From the NCBI RefSeq assembly GCF_024295625.1, contig NZ_JANCOJ010000005.1:27915-91914 (forward strand): a stretch of 64,000 nt of DNA. Reading direction: 5' to 3'. Below, piece by piece: positions 28,679 to 38,611 of this stretch. Each line of letters starts with the position of its first letter. The stretch's first letter is position 1. Source of the stretch: Streptococcus sp. CF8_St5-11 (GTDB lineage: Bacteria; Bacillota; Bacilli; Lactobacillales; Streptococcaceae). A program made the position numbers and the translations under genes. The notes below the pieces were generated by a model, which saw nothing but the letters and a program-made list of their open reading frames with translations, was not told the origin of the DNA and did not search any database.

Positions 28679-28906
28679 ATGTTAAATAAATTATTGTCCT
28701 TATATTTACAAAGTTTAGTGACGACAACGATTTTAGTTGGGATCGCTTCTTGTATTTGGATTGGCTACCGTGCCCTTAAGAAGAAAGATAAAACAGCCAA
28801 GCAACGACAAGCCCATTTGTATGATATCCTCTTAATTGATATCATGACGATTCCTATTTTAACCTTTGCGGTCATAGGGATTTTGTTTATCTTTCAAGCA
28901 CGATAA
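28679..28906 (+). CDS. DUF4059 family small membrane protein
   Basis: This 75-aa protein has an N-terminal hydrophobic helix (about 8-28, SLVTTTILVGIASCIWIGYRA is the core), a basic loop (KKKDKTAKQRQ) and a second hydrophobic segment (about 50-73). I assign it to DUF4059, a streptococcal family commonly found between an amino-acid ABC transporter and trxB, from memory of that context. The function is unknown. ATG 28679 follows TTTGGAG; the longer frame upstream has no binding site. Confidence 0.75.
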   Translation: MLNKLLSLYLQSLVTTTILVGIASCIWIGYRALKKKDKTAKQRQAHLYDILLIDIMTIPILTFAVIGILFIFQAR

Positions 28907-28935
28907 TTGCAAAAAGACCGTGTTAGAATTATAAT
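28907..28935 (+). promoter_or_regulatory. trxB promoter
   Basis: TTGCAA (28907-28912) and TATAAT (28930-28935) are exactly 17 bp apart, just after the DUF4059 stop codon. Confidence 0.75.
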
Positions 28936-28964
28936 GGTTACAACAAAACAGAAAGAGGTTGAGT

Positions 28965-29876
28965 ATGTTTGATACAGTGATTATTGGAGCAGGTCCTGCA
29001 GGGATGACTGCTGCCCTTTATGCAGCACGAAGCAATTTAAAAGTCGCATTGATTGAGAGAGGAATTCCAGGCGGTCAAATGAACAATACGTCTGACATTG
29101 AAAACTATCCTGGCTATGCGAATATTAGTGGTCCAGACTTGGCTGAAAAAATGTTCGAGCCTTTAGAGAATCTTGGTGTGGAACATTTGTTTGGACAGGT
29201 AGAGCGCATCGAAGACCACGGAGCAACCAAAAAGATTATCACAGATGATGGGGAATTTGAAGCTAAAACCGTGGTGATTGCAACAGGGTCTAACCACCGT
29301 TCATTGAATGTCCCTGGTGAAGAGGAGCTGAATAGTAGAGGGGTTTCCTACTGTGCTGTTTGTGATGGAGCTTTCTTTAGAGACGAGGATCTCTTAGTTG
29401 TTGGTGGTGGCGATTCTGCTGTAGAAGAAGCTGTCTTTTTGACTCAGTTTGCAAAAACAGTGACCATTGCCCATCGTCGTGATCAGTTGCGTGCCCAAAA
29501 AGTTCTTCAAGATCGTGCCTTTGCCAATGATAAAATTCACTTTGCTTGGAATACGGTTGTTGAAGAAATTAAGGGTGAACAAAAAGTAACGTCTGTCCTT
29601 TTAAAAGATGTGAAGACAGGAGAGGTTAGAGAGCAAGCCTTCGGTGGTGTCTTTATCTATGTTGGTTTAGATCCTGTCAGTGATTTTGCGACAGAACTTG
29701 GTATTTTAGATGAAAATGGCTGGGTGATCACGGATGATCATATGAGAACCACAGTCCCAGGTATTTTTGCAGTTGGCGATGTTCGTCAAAAAGATTTGCG
29801 TCAAGTGACGACAGCCGTCGGAGACGGTGCGATTGCTGGCCAAGAAGTTTATAAATATATCACAGAAAACTTTTAA
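28965..29876 (+). CDS. trxB: Thioredoxin-disulfide reductase
   Basis: TrxB reduces oxidised thioredoxin with NADPH through FAD and a redox-active disulfide. The protein has the FAD-binding GAGPAGMTAALYAAR, the active-site CAVCDGAFF, the NADPH-binding GGGDSAVEEA, and the C-terminal FAVGDVRQKDLRQV typical of the low-molecular-weight type. ATG 28965 is about 7 bp after AGAGG and is preferred over TTG 28959. The product is 303 aa. Confidence 0.95.
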   Translation: MFDTVIIGAGPAGMTAALYAARSNLKVALIERGIPGGQMNNTSDIENYPGYANISGPDLAEKMFEPLENLGVEHLFGQVERIEDHGATKKIITDDGEFEAKTVVIATGSNHRSLNVPGEEELNSRGVSYCAVCDGAFFRDEDLLVVGGGDSAVEEAVFLTQFAKTVTIAHRRDQLRAQKVLQDRAFANDKIHFAWNTVVEEIKGEQKVTSVLLKDVKTGEVREQAFGGVFIYVGLDPVSDFATELGILDENGWVITDDHMRTTVPGIFAVGDVRQKDLRQVTTAVGDGAIAGQEVYKYITENF

Positions 29877-29880
29877 TCTA

Positions 29881-29912
29881 AAAAATCTGAGCTTCCTGTC
29901 TCAGATTTTTTT
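29881..29912 (+). terminator. trxB terminator
   Basis: AAAATCTGAG pairs with CTCAGATTTT around an 8-nt loop, followed by a T-run. Confidence 0.85.
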
Positions 29913-29951
29913 CATGCTTTCCTTTCAGTATTCAATAGAGCTGAAATGTGC

Positions 29952-29957
29952 TATAAT
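29952..29957 (+). promoter_or_regulatory. -10 of the pncB-nadE promoter
   Basis: TATAAT is preceded by TGTGC (extended -10). No convincing -35 is seen at the right distance. The leader is about 50 nt. Confidence 0.5.
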
Positions 29958-30014
29958 GGTACTAATTTTATGGTAGGAATTCATAGAACAAATCTATAAA
30001 AAAGAGGTATACAT

Positions 30015-31475
30015 ATGTATCCAGATGACAGTTTAACCTTGCATACTGATTTATACCAAATCAACATGATGCAGGTCTATTTTGATCAAGGTATCCACAA
30101 TAAACATGCCGTATTTGAAGTGTATTTTCGTCAACAGCCTTTTAAAAACGGCTACGCAGTATTTGCTGGCTTAGAGAGAATTGTAAAATACTTGGAAAAC
30201 TTGAGTTTTTCTGAGAGCGATATTGCCTATTTAGAGTCACTTGGTTATCATGGGGCCTTCTTGGAATATCTCCGTGATCTCAAGTTGGAATTGACGGTAC
30301 GATCGGCTCAAGAAGGAGACTTAGTCTTTGCCAATGAACCAATCGTTCAGGTAGAGGGCCCTCTGGCTCAGTGTCAATTGGTGGAAACAGCCATTTTGAA
30401 TATCGTCAACTTTCAAACCTTGATAGCCACAAAAGCTGCTCGTATTCGTTCAGTCATTGAAGATGAGCCTTTGATGGAATTTGGAACACGTCGTGCGCAA
30501 GAAATGGATGCTGCCATTTGGGGAACTCGTGCGGCAGTCATCGGAGGGGCCAATGGAACTAGTAATGTTCGGGCAGGAAAACTCTTTGGAATCCCAGTTT
30601 TAGGAACTCATGCCCATTCTCTTGTACAGGTATATGGAAATGACTATCAAGCCTTTAAGGCGTATGCGGAAACCCATAAAGATTGTGTCTTCCTCGTCGA
30701 TACCTATGATACGCTTCGTATTGGGGTACCAGCAGCTATTCAGGTAGCGCGTGAAATGGGAGATAAGATCAATTTCCTAGGCGTCCGGATTGACTCAGGA
30801 GATATTGCCTATATTTCTAAAAAGGTTCGCCAGCAATTAGATGAGGCTGGGTTTACAAATGCTAAAATCTACGCTTCTAATGACTTGGATGAAAATACCA
30901 TCCTCAACTTAAAAATGCAAAAAGCAAAAATTGATGTTTGGGGTGTAGGAACCAAGTTAATTACAGCTTACGATCAACCAGCACTTGGGGCGGTATACAA
31001 AATTGTCTCTGTTGAAAACGATGCAGGAGAGATGATCAATACCATCAAGCTTTCCAATAATGCGGAGAAAGTTTCTACTCCTGGTAAAAAGCAAGTCTGG
31101 CGGATTACGAGCCGTGAAAAAGGTAAATCAGAAGGGGACTACATCACTTATGATGGAGTAGATGTTTCACAACTGACTGAACTTAAAATGTTCCATCCGA
31201 CTTATACCTACATTAATAAAACGGTCCGAAACTTTGAGGCCATTCCTCTTTTAGTGGATATTTTTAAAGAGGGTCAATTGGTTTATCAACTGCCAACATT
31301 GTCAGAAATTCAAGAATATGCTCGTAAAAATTACGATCAATTATGGGATGAATATAAGCGCGTCCTCAATCCACAGCATTACCCAGTTGACTTGGCCAAA
31401 GATATTTGGCAGGATAAGATGGATCTGATCGAGGAAATGCGTAACAAGGCTAATGGAGAAGGAGAAGCAAAATGA
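30015..31475 (+). CDS. pncB: Nicotinate phosphoribosyltransferase
   Basis: PncB makes nicotinate mononucleotide from nicotinate, PRPP and ATP, the entry step of NAD salvage. At 486 aa it belongs to the longer Gram-positive PncB group. Motifs include the N-terminal [26 protein letters not shown] near the phosphoribosyl site, [14 protein letters not shown], and the [13 protein letters not shown] strand. AAGAGG precedes ATG 30015. It overlaps nadE by 4 bp (ATGA), so the two salvage enzymes are made together. Confidence 0.95.
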   Translation: MYPDDSLTLHTDLYQINMMQVYFDQGIHNKHAVFEVYFRQQPFKNGYAVFAGLERIVKYLENLSFSESDIAYLESLGYHGAFLEYLRDLKLELTVRSAQEGDLVFANEPIVQVEGPLAQCQLVETAILNIVNFQTLIATKAARIRSVIEDEPLMEFGTRRAQEMDAAIWGTRAAVIGGANGTSNVRAGKLFGIPVLGTHAHSLVQVYGNDYQAFKAYAETHKDCVFLVDTYDTLRIGVPAAIQVAREMGDKINFLGVRIDSGDIAYISKKVRQQLDEAGFTNAKIYASNDLDENTILNLKMQKAKIDVWGVGTKLITAYDQPALGAVYKIVSVENDAGEMINTIKLSNNAEKVSTPGKKQVWRITSREKGKSEGDYITYDGVDVSQLTELKMFHPTYTYINKTVRNFEAIPLLVDIFKEGQLVYQLPTLSEIQEYARKNYDQLWDEYKRVLNPQHYPVDLAKDIWQDKMDLIEEMRNKANGEGEAK

Positions 31476-32296
31476 GTTTGCAAGAAGAGATTATCCAACA
31501 ATTGGGTGTCAAGCCTAGCATTGATCCTCAGGAAGAGATTCGCCGCTCGGTTGATTTCTTAAAAAGATATCTAAAAAAACATCCCTTCTTGAAAACATTT
31601 GTATTAGGGATCTCAGGAGGACAAGATTCGACTCTTGCTGGGCGATTAGCTCAATTAGCCATGGAAGAAATGCGCGCAGAGACTGGAGATACCGCTTACC
31701 AATTTATTGCCGTTCGTCTTCCTTATGGGGTACAGACAGATGAAGAAGATGCTCAAAAAGCTTTGGCCTTCATCCAGCCAGATGTCAGCCTAGTCGTTAA
31801 CATCAAGGAATCGGTTGATGCAATGGAACGTGCTGTCGAAGCAACAGGAACGGATATCTCCGACTTCAACAAGGGCAATATCAAGGCACGTAGCCGCATG
31901 ATTGCTCAGTATGCTTTAGCAGGTGCGCGGAGTGGAGCCGTTATTGGGACGGACCATGCAGCGGAAAACATTACAGGTTTCTTCACAAAATTTGGAGATG
32001 GTGGTGCAGATATTTTACCCCTTTTCCGTTTGAACAAGCGCCAAGGAAAACAATTGCTTAAAACCTTGGGAGCTGATCCTGCTCTCTATGAGAAAATCCC
32101 AACTGCAGATTTGGAAGAAGAAAAACCAGGTGTTGCTGATGAAGTAGCGCTGGGTGTCACCTATAATGAAATCGATGATTATCTAGAAGGCAAACAAGTG
32201 AGCCCAGAAGCTCAAGCAACTATTGAAAAATGGTGGTACAAAGGCCAACACAAACGCCACTTGCCAATCACAGTATTTGATCATTTCTGGGAGTAA
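31472..32296 (+). CDS. nadE: Ammonia-dependent NAD+ synthetase
   Basis: NadE amidates nicotinate adenine dinucleotide to NAD+ using ATP and ammonia. The 274-aa protein has the N-type ATP pyrophosphatase P-loop [46 protein letters not shown], and the C-terminal [14 protein letters not shown]. The absence of a glutaminase domain marks the ammonia-dependent form. It is coupled to pncB; nadD must lie elsewhere. Confidence 0.96.
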   Translation: MSLQEEIIQQLGVKPSIDPQEEIRRSVDFLKRYLKKHPFLKTFVLGISGGQDSTLAGRLAQLAMEEMRAETGDTAYQFIAVRLPYGVQTDEEDAQKALAFIQPDVSLVVNIKESVDAMERAVEATGTDISDFNKGNIKARSRMIAQYALAGARSGAVIGTDHAAENITGFFTKFGDGGADILPLFRLNKRQGKQLLKTLGADPALYEKIPTADLEEEKPGVADEVALGVTYNEIDDYLEGKQVSPEAQATIEKWWYKGQHKRHLPITVFDHFWE

Positions 32297-32317
32297 AAAG
32301 GTCCAGTAGACCTTTTT
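32295..32317 (+). terminator. pncB-nadE terminator
   Basis: AAAAAGGTC pairs with GACCTTTTT around a 5-nt loop. The 3' strand supplies the T-run. Confidence 0.8.
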
Positions 32318-32411
32318 AGCCCAGGTCTTAACATAGGAGAACGAGGTAGGAAACGGTAACTCGTGGAGTTCGATTTCGTAGTCTGACTATATAATATTGT
32401 GAAAAGCATTA

Positions 32412-32444
32412 AAAAGAAGGGCGGTTTCATCCGTCCTTTTCTTC
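32412..32444 (+). terminator. Second terminator-like hairpin before the GNAT gene
   Basis: AAGAAGGGCGG pairs with CCGTCCTTTTCTT (one G-T pair and a bulge), followed by T-rich sequence. A TATAAT with a weak upstream TTCGAT lies at 32390-32395, so this may end a very short transcript or be a leftover of rearrangement. Confidence 0.5.
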
Positions 32445-32505
32445 TAGATTAAAGTAAAAAACTTGCAACGTTCAAGTTGCATGAAAAAATGAAGGGAGAC
32501 AATCT

Positions 32506-33057
32506 ATGAATCATCTTGGAAGTCTTGTCATAGAGACAGAGCATTTATACTTGAGGCCTTTCGTTTTGGAAGATGCACCAGCGATGTTTGAAAATTGGGC
32601 TTCGGATCCTGAAACCCTGAAATATGTCACTTGGGATGCCCATGCATCTACTGAGAGAACCAGAGAATCGATCAAAAGATGGATCGAACAGTATCGTAAA
32701 CCAGATACTTATAAATGGGCGCTTTGTTTGAAAACATCACTGGATCAGGTAATTGGAGATATTAGTGTGGTTTCTCAAGACCAGGAAAGTCAATCATGCG
32801 AGCTAGGTTATATCCTTGGCAAGAAATTCTGGGGGCGGGGATTCATGACAGAAGCCGTCATAGCTGTTTTGGATTTCTTATTGAACAAAGTCGGATTTAA
32901 AGAAATCAAAGCCACTTATGTCAGTTTAAATCCTGCTTCAGGGAAAGTCATGGAAAAGGCAGGAATGCAGTATGTAGAAACCATCCCTCATGCCATTCAA
33001 CGCAAAGGATATTGCGGGGATAAAATCATCTATTCTAAACAGAATCCCTCTCTATAG
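32506..33057 (+). CDS. GNAT family N-acetyltransferase (RimJ/RimL-like)
   Basis: This 183-aa acetyltransferase is related to RimJ/RimL and to aminoglycoside or amino-acid acetylating GNATs. The N-terminal ETEHLYLRPFVLEDAPAMFENW is typical of this subgroup; acetyl-CoA binding is marked by LGYILGKKFWGRGFMTEA and the NPASGKVMEKAGM motif near the C-terminus. AAGGGAG precedes ATG 32506. A small inverted repeat TGCAAC/GTTGCA lies just before the binding site. Substrate unknown. Confidence 0.87.
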   Translation: MNHLGSLVIETEHLYLRPFVLEDAPAMFENWASDPETLKYVTWDAHASTERTRESIKRWIEQYRKPDTYKWALCLKTSLDQVIGDISVVSQDQESQSCELGYILGKKFWGRGFMTEAVIAVLDFLLNKVGFKEIKATYVSLNPASGKVMEKAGMQYVETIPHAIQRKGYCGDKIIYSKQNPSL

Positions 33058-33069
33058 GGTGATTTTTAC

Positions 33070-33097
33070 TTGAAGATTCTGCTCAAAGGATTATAAT
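33070..33097 (+). promoter_or_regulatory. pepC promoter
   Basis: TTGAAG (33070-33075) and TATAAT (33092-33097) are 16 bp apart. Confidence 0.65.
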
Positions 33098-33124
33098 AGT
33101 AAATAATGAAAAAAGGAGATTGCT

Positions 33125-34459
33125 ATGTCAGAATTAACGAAAGAATTTACAGACCAGCTCTATGCTAATTATGAAGCAAATGTGAAATATGCGGCTCTTG
33201 AAAATGCTGTTACCCACAATGGGATCCATGCATCGCTTGAAACGCGCAAGAGTGCAGTAGAAAATACACCAGTTTTTTCACTTGATTTGACCAAGGATAA
33301 GGTGACAAACCAAAAAGCATCTGGACGTTGTTGGATGTTTGCGGCTTTAAATACCTTCCGTCACAAGATGATTTCAAGCTTCCAATTGGAGGATTTTGAA
33401 TTGTCTCAAGCACATACTTTCTTTTGGGATAAGTATGAAAAATCAAACTGGTTTTTGGAGCAAGTGATTGCTACAGCAGATCAAGAATTGACCAGCCGTA
33501 AGGTGGCTTTTCTCCTACAAACCCCACAACAAGATGGTGGTCAATGGGATATGGTGGTATCCCTCTTTGAGAAATACGGAGTGGTTCCAAAATCAGTTTA
33601 TCCGGAATCGATTTCTTCAAGTAATAGCCGGGAATTGAACACCTACCTCAATAAACTCTTGCGTCAAGATGCGCAAATCTTGCGTGACTTGATTCACTCA
33701 GGCGCAGATAGTGAGGCAGTTGCGAGCAAGAAACAAGCGTTGTTGCAAGAAATCTTTAACTTCTTGGCTATGTCTTTAGGATTGCCTCCGCGTGAATTTG
33801 ACTTTTCATACCGTGATAAGGACAACCAATTCCATACCGAAAGTGGCTTAACTCCACAAAGCTTCTACAAAAAATATGTAGACCTTCAATTAGACGATTA
33901 CGTCTCCATTATCAATGCCCCAACTACAGATAAGCCATATGGAAAATCTTACACCGTAGATATGCTGGGCAATGTGGTTGGTAGCCGTCCAGTCCGCTAC
34001 CTAAATGTTCCAATGGATCGATTGAAAGAATTAGCTATTGCTCAAATGAAAGCAGGAGAAACTGTCTGGTTTGGTTCAGATGTAGGCCAAGTCAGCAACC
34101 GTAAAGCCGGAATCCTGGCAACAGATGTCTACGATTTTGAAGCAGGCATGGACATTCATTTGACACAAGACAAGGCGGGTCGCTTGGACTATGCAGAAAG
34201 TCTCATGACACACGCTATGGTCTTGACAGGGGTTGATTTAGACGAAGCAGGTCAGCCTCGTAAATGGAAGGTTGAAAATTCATGGGGAGACAAGGTCGGT
34301 ACAGATGGTTACTTTGTGGCTTCTGATGCTTGGATGGATGAATATACCTATCAAATCGTGGTTCGTAAAGAATTCCTAACAGCAGACGAATTAGCAGCCT
34401 ATGAAGCAGAACCAATTGTCCTAGCACCGTGGGATCCAATGGGAGCTTTAGCAAAATAA
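33125..34459 (+). CDS. pepC: Aminopeptidase C (bleomycin hydrolase family)
   Basis: PepC is a cytoplasmic C1-family cysteine aminopeptidase that degrades peptides taken up from the medium. The 444-aa protein has the active-site Cys69 in KASGRCWMFAALN, the catalytic His in THAMVLTGV, and Asn in VENSWGD. A short C-terminal tail (DPMGALAK) extends into the active site in the family and confers aminopeptidase action. Its terminator is duplicated around the second structured repeat element. Confidence 0.95.
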   Translation: MSELTKEFTDQLYANYEANVKYAALENAVTHNGIHASLETRKSAVENTPVFSLDLTKDKVTNQKASGRCWMFAALNTFRHKMISSFQLEDFELSQAHTFFWDKYEKSNWFLEQVIATADQELTSRKVAFLLQTPQQDGGQWDMVVSLFEKYGVVPKSVYPESISSSNSRELNTYLNKLLRQDAQILRDLIHSGADSEAVASKKQALLQEIFNFLAMSLGLPPREFDFSYRDKDNQFHTESGLTPQSFYKKYVDLQLDDYVSIINAPTTDKPYGKSYTVDMLGNVVGSRPVRYLNVPMDRLKELAIAQMKAGETVWFGSDVGQVSNRKAGILATDVYDFEAGMDIHLTQDKAGRLDYAESLMTHAMVLTGVDLDEAGQPRKWKVENSWGDKVGTDGYFVASDAWMDEYTYQIVVRKEFLTADELAAYEAEPIVLAPWDPMGALAK

Positions 34460-34467
34460 TGATATAG

Positions 34468-34489
34468 AAAAGAGCCGAAAGGCTCTTTT
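34468..34489 (+). repeat. Left copy of the pepC terminator hairpin
   Basis: AAAAGAGCC-GAAA-GGCTCTTTT follows the pepC stop codon by 8 bp. The sequence AAGAGCCGAAAGGCTCTTTT is repeated exactly on the other side of the element at 34750. With only four Ts it is a weaker terminator than the right copy. Confidence 0.8.
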
Positions 34490-34490
34490 C

Positions 34491-34746
34491 AGATTGAAGA
34501 CAAAATATCTTAAAAACTTTCCTTAGGTGAGTACGGACGTCAGCGAACTTCTTTAAAGTTCCATGACTAATTATTGAGTCTAAGGTCTCAATAATTCCGA
34601 GTGCCTGAAACAATAACGTTTCAAGCACTTTTCTCACAGCGGAAAGTTTCAGTATTTTCTTAAATCGATTTAAATATTGGAACTCAATTTTGTTTTTTGC
34701 AGAATCACTTAACTTATTTTGCTTTAAAATAGTTTGTCTACATTCT
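34491..34746. mobile_element. Structured repeat element, copy 2
   Basis: This 256-bp copy has ends AGATTGAAGACAAA and TTTGTCTACATTCT, an inverted repeat matching at 12 of 14 positions. The core (34513-34652) is closed by AAACTTTCC/GGAAAGTTT and holds hairpins GAACTT/AAGTTC (34545-34561), ATTATTGAG/CTCAATAAT (34570-34595) and AGTGCCTGAAAC/GTTTCAAGCACT (34600-34629). Compared with copy 1, an A-T pair in the third hairpin is replaced by G-C. The AT-rich right part differs from copy 1 except for the last ~18 bp. There is no ORF. With the flanking terminators it fills most of the 432-bp gap between pepC and pbp1A. Confidence 0.72.
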
Positions 34747-34749
34747 AAT

Positions 34750-34773
34750 AAGAGCCGAAAGGCTCTTTTTTTT
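34750..34773 (+). terminator. Right copy of the pepC terminator
   Basis: AAGAGCC-GAAA-GGCTCTT is followed by T6. It is an exact duplicate of the hairpin at 34468-34489. Confidence 0.85.
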
Positions 34774-34853
34774 ATATACTCAAAAATAAAAAAGCTGGGA
34801 AGTCTAACTAAATAAATCAGATTTTATTCGTTCTGGTTTTTTAACCATTGTTT

Positions 34854-34880
34854 TAAAAAAAGCCGGGCAAAAGCCCGACT
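34854..34880 (-). terminator. pbp1A terminator
   Basis: On the minus strand AAGTCGGGC-TTTT-GCCCGGCTT is followed by a T-run, 12 bp after the pbp1A stop codon. Confidence 0.85.
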
Positions 34881-34891
34881 TCTCCATTCTA

Positions 34892-37006
34892 TTATTCGTT
34901 ATGATTGTTAGAGTCTTGCGAAGAAGGCTCAGATGGTTTAGATTGATTTTCTTCGTTCGAAGAGCTAGACGATGGTTCTTCATACGAATACTGATCAGTG
35001 GAATAACTTGGCTCATAGTAGTAGTTATTGTAGTTGTTCTTACCATTGTTTAAGTAGAGATAAGAACCACTTCGATACAGTCCACTTGGTTGCGTCCAAT
35101 CCGTATGACCAGAGTTATTATTATTAGCAAGATAGAGCATCATTTGACGGTAGACATCCGTTGCGACCTGTATTCCATTATCCAATACTGGTGTAAAGCG
35201 ATTGGAATAACCTGTCCATACTGCCATGGCATATTCAGGAGTGTAGCCTACAAACAATTCATCCGGTGTTACAATATTTGAATAAGCATTTTTTGTCAAT
35301 TTACCGATTTCGTTATCAGCATAGTTTGATGTACCTGTCTTACCAGCTTGGTAGATTCCCGAAATGGCAGCATTTGTACCGGTACCAGACAAGAGAACTG
35401 TCTTCATCATATCTGTCATCATGTAGGCAGTTGTTGCTTTCATTGCACGAGTTCCTTCGGACTCAAATTCCTTGGTTGTGCCATCACTAAAGACAACCCG
35501 ACTAACATAGGATGGTTTGTAATAGGTACCGCCATTGGCAAAAGCAGCATAGGCAGCTGCCATTTTCTCACTGCTGGCTCCGTATTTGTTGCTAGAATCG
35601 CTAGTGTTACTCGAGATAGCGTTGGCGTAAACCATTTCTGGGTAATCGATCCCTAATCCATTGAGGAATTTCTTAGCTTGTTTAAGACCAACTTTTTCCA
35701 GGGCCTTCACCGCAGGCACGTTACGAGATTGTTGAATTGCGTAGGTAATGGACATGCTACCATAGTATGAACGGTCCCAGTTGTAGACAGGCGTTGATGA
35801 ATGAGGGAAGTTGTATGGCGCATCTGTTGTAGTAGCTGCTGTAGAGGTATATTCCTCATGTTCAAGAGCTGGTGCGTAATCTGTGATTGGTTTCATTGTT
35901 GAACCCCAGTCACGGTTCGTTTCAACCGCTTGGTTTGTACCAAAGGAAACATTGCTGGATTGGTGACGAGAACCCAGCTGAGCAATGACTTTACCAGTAT
36001 TGACATCAATAACGGTAGAAGCTACTTGCATTTCATCATCCGGGTAATTGACATATTCATCTGTATTGTAGATATCCCATAGTTTCTTTTGAGCTTCTGT
36101 ATCCACGTTTGTATAGACATCCATTCCGGTTGTCAACAAATTGTAGCCCGTTTCTTCTTCGACTTGCTCGATCACTTCTTTTAGGTAATTATCCATATAG
36201 GCTGGGTAACTGCTTGAAGAACTGAGACTTTGCAGACCATCTGTAACAGGTGTATTGACCGCTGCTTCGTATTGTTTGTTAGAAATGGTCTTCATATCGA
36301 GCATTTCTTTTAATACTAAGTTTCGGCGCTGTTGCGCTGCTTCAGGATGGGAGTATGGATCGTATTGGTTTGGTGCTTGGGGCATCCCCGCAAGGAGTGC
36401 CAATTGAGGGAGCGAAAGATCTTTTAGATCTTTTCCGTAATAACTTTTCGCAGCTGTCTGCATTCCGTAGTTCCCATTCGCCATAAATACTTTATTGACG
36501 TAATAGGTCAAGATTTCTTGTTTGGTTGCTTTCTTTTCTAGTTGGGTTGCTAACCAAGCTTCTTGGATCTTACGAGAGAGGGTACGGTCAGAGGCTGAAG
36601 TGGAGAAATAGGTTAACTTGATCAATTGTTGCGTCAAGGTTGACCCACCTTGACTTCCTCCTCGTAAGTTGTGAAGGAAGGAACCGCCGATCCGAATGAT
36701 GTCGACCCCACGGTGATTGAAGAAACGGTGGTCTTCAATCGCAACGATAGCATTGACCAAATCAGTAGGGATTTCATTGGCTGTGACATTGATTCGTTTC
36801 TCAGCTCCCAAATCCGCGATCAAGTTATTTTGGTTGTCATAGATCTTACTAGATGTTGTTGCAACCAAATCTTTTTCAGACAAGGTTGGTGCTTTCATAG
36901 CATAGTAACTAAATATCAGTCCACCGAGGACAAATAAAAGTAAGAAAAATGAAATGGCTGCGATGGCAACATATTTCAACCATTGAATGACTGTTTGTTT
37001 ATTCAT
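34892..37006 (-). CDS. pbp1A: Penicillin-binding protein 1A
   Basis: PBP1A is a class A bifunctional enzyme that polymerises glycan strands and cross-links them. It has a cytoplasmic head and TM (about 13-36), then the GT51 glycosyltransferase domain with Glu91 ([10 protein letters not shown]) and GGSTLTQQL. The transpeptidase domain has Ser369 in STMK, SRN (QQSRNVP) and KTGTSN. The last ~70 residues are Ser/Asn/Tyr-rich and disordered. At 704 aa it is close to pneumococcal PBP1a, and it has the STMK, not SAMK, form of the active-site motif. It directly abuts recU, the conserved recU-pbp1A operon. Confidence 0.96.
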   Translation of the reverse strand: MNKQTVIQWLKYVAIAAISFFLLLFVLGGLIFSYYAMKAPTLSEKDLVATTSSKIYDNQNNLIADLGAEKRINVTANEIPTDLVNAIVAIEDHRFFNHRGVDIIRIGGSFLHNLRGGSQGGSTLTQQLIKLTYFSTSASDRTLSRKIQEAWLATQLEKKATKQEILTYYVNKVFMANGNYGMQTAAKSYYGKDLKDLSLPQLALLAGMPQAPNQYDPYSHPEAAQQRRNLVLKEMLDMKTISNKQYEAAVNTPVTDGLQSLSSSSSYPAYMDNYLKEVIEQVEEETGYNLLTTGMDVYTNVDTEAQKKLWDIYNTDEYVNYPDDEMQVASTVIDVNTGKVIAQLGSRHQSSNVSFGTNQAVETNRDWGSTMKPITDYAPALEHEEYTSTAATTTDAPYNFPHSSTPVYNWDRSYYGSMSITYAIQQSRNVPAVKALEKVGLKQAKKFLNGLGIDYPEMVYANAISSNTSDSSNKYGASSEKMAAAYAAFANGGTYYKPSYVSRVVFSDGTTKEFESEGTRAMKATTAYMMTDMMKTVLLSGTGTNAAISGIYQAGKTGTSNYADNEIGKLTKNAYSNIVTPDELFVGYTPEYAMAVWTGYSNRFTPVLDNGIQVATDVYRQMMLYLANNNNSGHTDWTQPSGLYRSGSYLYLNNGKNNYNNYYYEPSYSTDQYSYEEPSSSSSNEENQSKPSEPSSQDSNNHNE

Positions 37007-37600
37007 TTAAATACCGCCTAGAAGTTTCTGTTCGATAATATCAAGATAAGGAACGCTTGGAAGACGATTCTTATCTACTAGAAAGCCGTGCTCCTGAATA
37101 TAGGAGAGGGGCATGGATTTACTACCATGATCGATGTTGTAATAGTGAATTAATGCAGGAGCAGGAAGTAAGTAGGTTTCACTCAACTTTGCAAAATGCA
37201 AGAGAACGAAACAGATACCGCCTTGCTGAACAACTGCCTCCATATGATCGATTTGATGTTGATGAAAATTTTTCATCGGCATGGATTGCTTTTGCTGTGT
37301 TTCCTTCGCTTCAAAATCGATATAGCGTCCCTTGTATACTCCAGAATAGTCCGTCGTTGAGGCTTGCCTGAAATAGGCTTCAACAATCTTTGCCCGACTG
37401 CGACGTGGATAATCCACTTTCACGATTTGAATCGGTGTTGGTTTTTTATGGATGACTGCTAGACCTCGAGAAAGATAGTATTGATTGCTTTCATTGATCA
37501 TTTTTTCAAATGTCATCCCACGATTCGCAAAGTCGACTGGATGTTTCCTTTGTGTAGAGACCAAGGTTTTTTTGGCTACTTTATGTGGATAGTTGACCAT
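37007..37600 (-). CDS. recU: Holliday junction resolvase RecU
   Basis: RecU cleaves four-way junctions during recombinational repair and chromosome segregation in Firmicutes. The 197-aa protein has [14 protein letters not shown] at the N-terminal edge of the nuclease fold and the metal-site segment [11 protein letters not shown] with [11 protein letters not shown] after it. AAGGAG precedes the ATG. The stop codon touches the pbp1A start, so the pair is cotranscribed. The 64-bp gap to ypsA must contain the divergent promoters. Confidence 0.95.
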   Translation of the reverse strand: MVNYPHKVAKKTLVSTQRKHPVDFANRGMTFEKMINESNQYYLSRGLAVIHKKPTPIQIVKVDYPRRSRAKIVEAYFRQASTTDYSGVYKGRYIDFEAKETQQKQSMPMKNFHQHQIDHMEAVVQQGGICFVLLHFAKLSETYLLPAPALIHYYNIDHGSKSMPLSYIQEHGFLVDKNRLPSVPYLDIIEQKLLGGI

Positions 37601-37664
37601 AGTTCTCCTTATTGGTACAATTACATCACTCTATTATATCATAAATTAGAATAATGAGGAAAAA

Positions 37665-38192
37665 ATGAATACCATACTTGTTGCAGGTTATAAGAGTTTT
37701 GATGTGGGAGTCTTTTCTAATAAAGACCCACGACTGGCCATTATCAAAAAAGCCATTGAAAGAGATCTTCGTCGTCTATTTGAAGAAGGAGTGAAATGGC
37801 TAGTCTTTTCTGGTAATTTGGGATTTGAGGCTTGGGTATTAGAGGTCGCCTTTGCATTAAAAAAAGATTACGATTTTCAAATGGCGACGATCTTCCTATT
37901 TGAGAATGTTGGCGAAAATTGGAATGAAAGCAATCAGGAATTATTAGCACGCTTCAAACAGGTGGATTTCGTGAAATATGCCTATCCACACTATAGCAAT
38001 CCGGGTCAACTAAAAGAATACAATCAGTTTTTGATAGATAACGCGGATGGAGCTTATGTTTTTTATGATCCAGAAAATGAAACCAATTTAAAATATTTTT
38101 ACAAAATGATGGTAGAAAAAGAACCATTTTATGTCAAACAATTAAGTTTTGATGACTTAAATGAACTTGCTGAAAATTTTTACGAAAACTAA
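37665..38192 (+). CDS. ypsA: YpsA/DUF1273 family SLOG-fold protein
   Basis: This 175-aa Rossmann-like protein of the YpsA/DUF1273 family belongs to the SLOG superfamily, whose members may sense or process nucleotide ligands. Visible family segments are [14 protein letters not shown] at the N-terminus, [19 protein letters not shown], and the C-terminal [18 protein letters not shown]. Bacillus YpsA has been linked to cell division. Here it precedes gpsB, as in Bacillus. Its exact role is unknown. Confidence 0.88.
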   Translation: MNTILVAGYKSFDVGVFSNKDPRLAIIKKAIERDLRRLFEEGVKWLVFSGNLGFEAWVLEVAFALKKDYDFQMATIFLFENVGENWNESNQELLARFKQVDFVKYAYPHYSNPGQLKEYNQFLIDNADGAYVFYDPENETNLKYFYKMMVEKEPFYVKQLSFDDLNELAENFYEN

Positions 38193-38202
38193 GTGTTATA
38201 CC

Positions 38203-38232
38203 TTGATTTTTCTTACCATTTTTTTATATAAT
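38203..38232 (+). promoter_or_regulatory. gpsB promoter
   Basis: TTGATT (38203-38208) and TATAAT (38227-38232) are 18 bp apart, between ypsA and gpsB. Confidence 0.55.
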
Positions 38233-38261
38233 TGAGATGATGAACTAGATTGGAGAGAGTA

Positions 38262-38603
38262 ATGGCGAGTATTATTTTTACTGCGAAAGATATTTTTGAT
38301 CAAGATTTCAAACGAGAAGTTCGTGGTTATAATAAAGATGAAGTAAATGAATTTTTGGATGATGTCATAAAAGACTATGAAACCTATGCTGCTTTGGTGA
38401 AGGAATTGCGTGAAGAAAACGCCCGCCTTCGTGAAGAACTTGCCCAAAAAGCACAGGAAACACCACAAACATCTCCGATTGCTAGCACTGCTACGCAAGA
38501 ATTCCCGCAAGTGACAACAGCGACGAACTTTGATATTCTCAAACGTCTTAATCGTTTGGAAAAAGAAGTTTTTGGGAAACAGATCGTAGATCGCGATTAT
38601 TAA
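38262..38603 (+). CDS. gpsB: Cell division adaptor GpsB
   Basis: GpsB is a DivIVA-like membrane-associated adaptor that coordinates septal and peripheral wall synthesis and promotes StkP activity in streptococci. The N-terminal domain carries [26 protein letters not shown], whose DF-R-Y-EV pattern is the DivIVA/GpsB lipid- and PBP-binding region, followed by a coiled coil to about residue 65. A Thr/Pro-rich linker leads to a C-terminal trimerisation helix ([17 protein letters not shown]). ATG 38262 follows GGAGAG; 113 aa fits the family. Its partners PBP1A, MapZ and StkP are also in this window. Confidence 0.93.
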   Translation: MASIIFTAKDIFDQDFKREVRGYNKDEVNEFLDDVIKDYETYAALVKELREENARLREELAQKAQETPQTSPIASTATQEFPQVTTATNFDILKRLNRLEKEVFGKQIVDRDY

Positions 38604-38611
38604 TCCCATAG

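Noticed and set aside
34215..34637. 140-aa minus-strand frame overlapping the end of pepC and element copy 2
   Set aside because: It crosses a conserved coding region, terminator hairpin and repeat core, and has no promoter or binding site.
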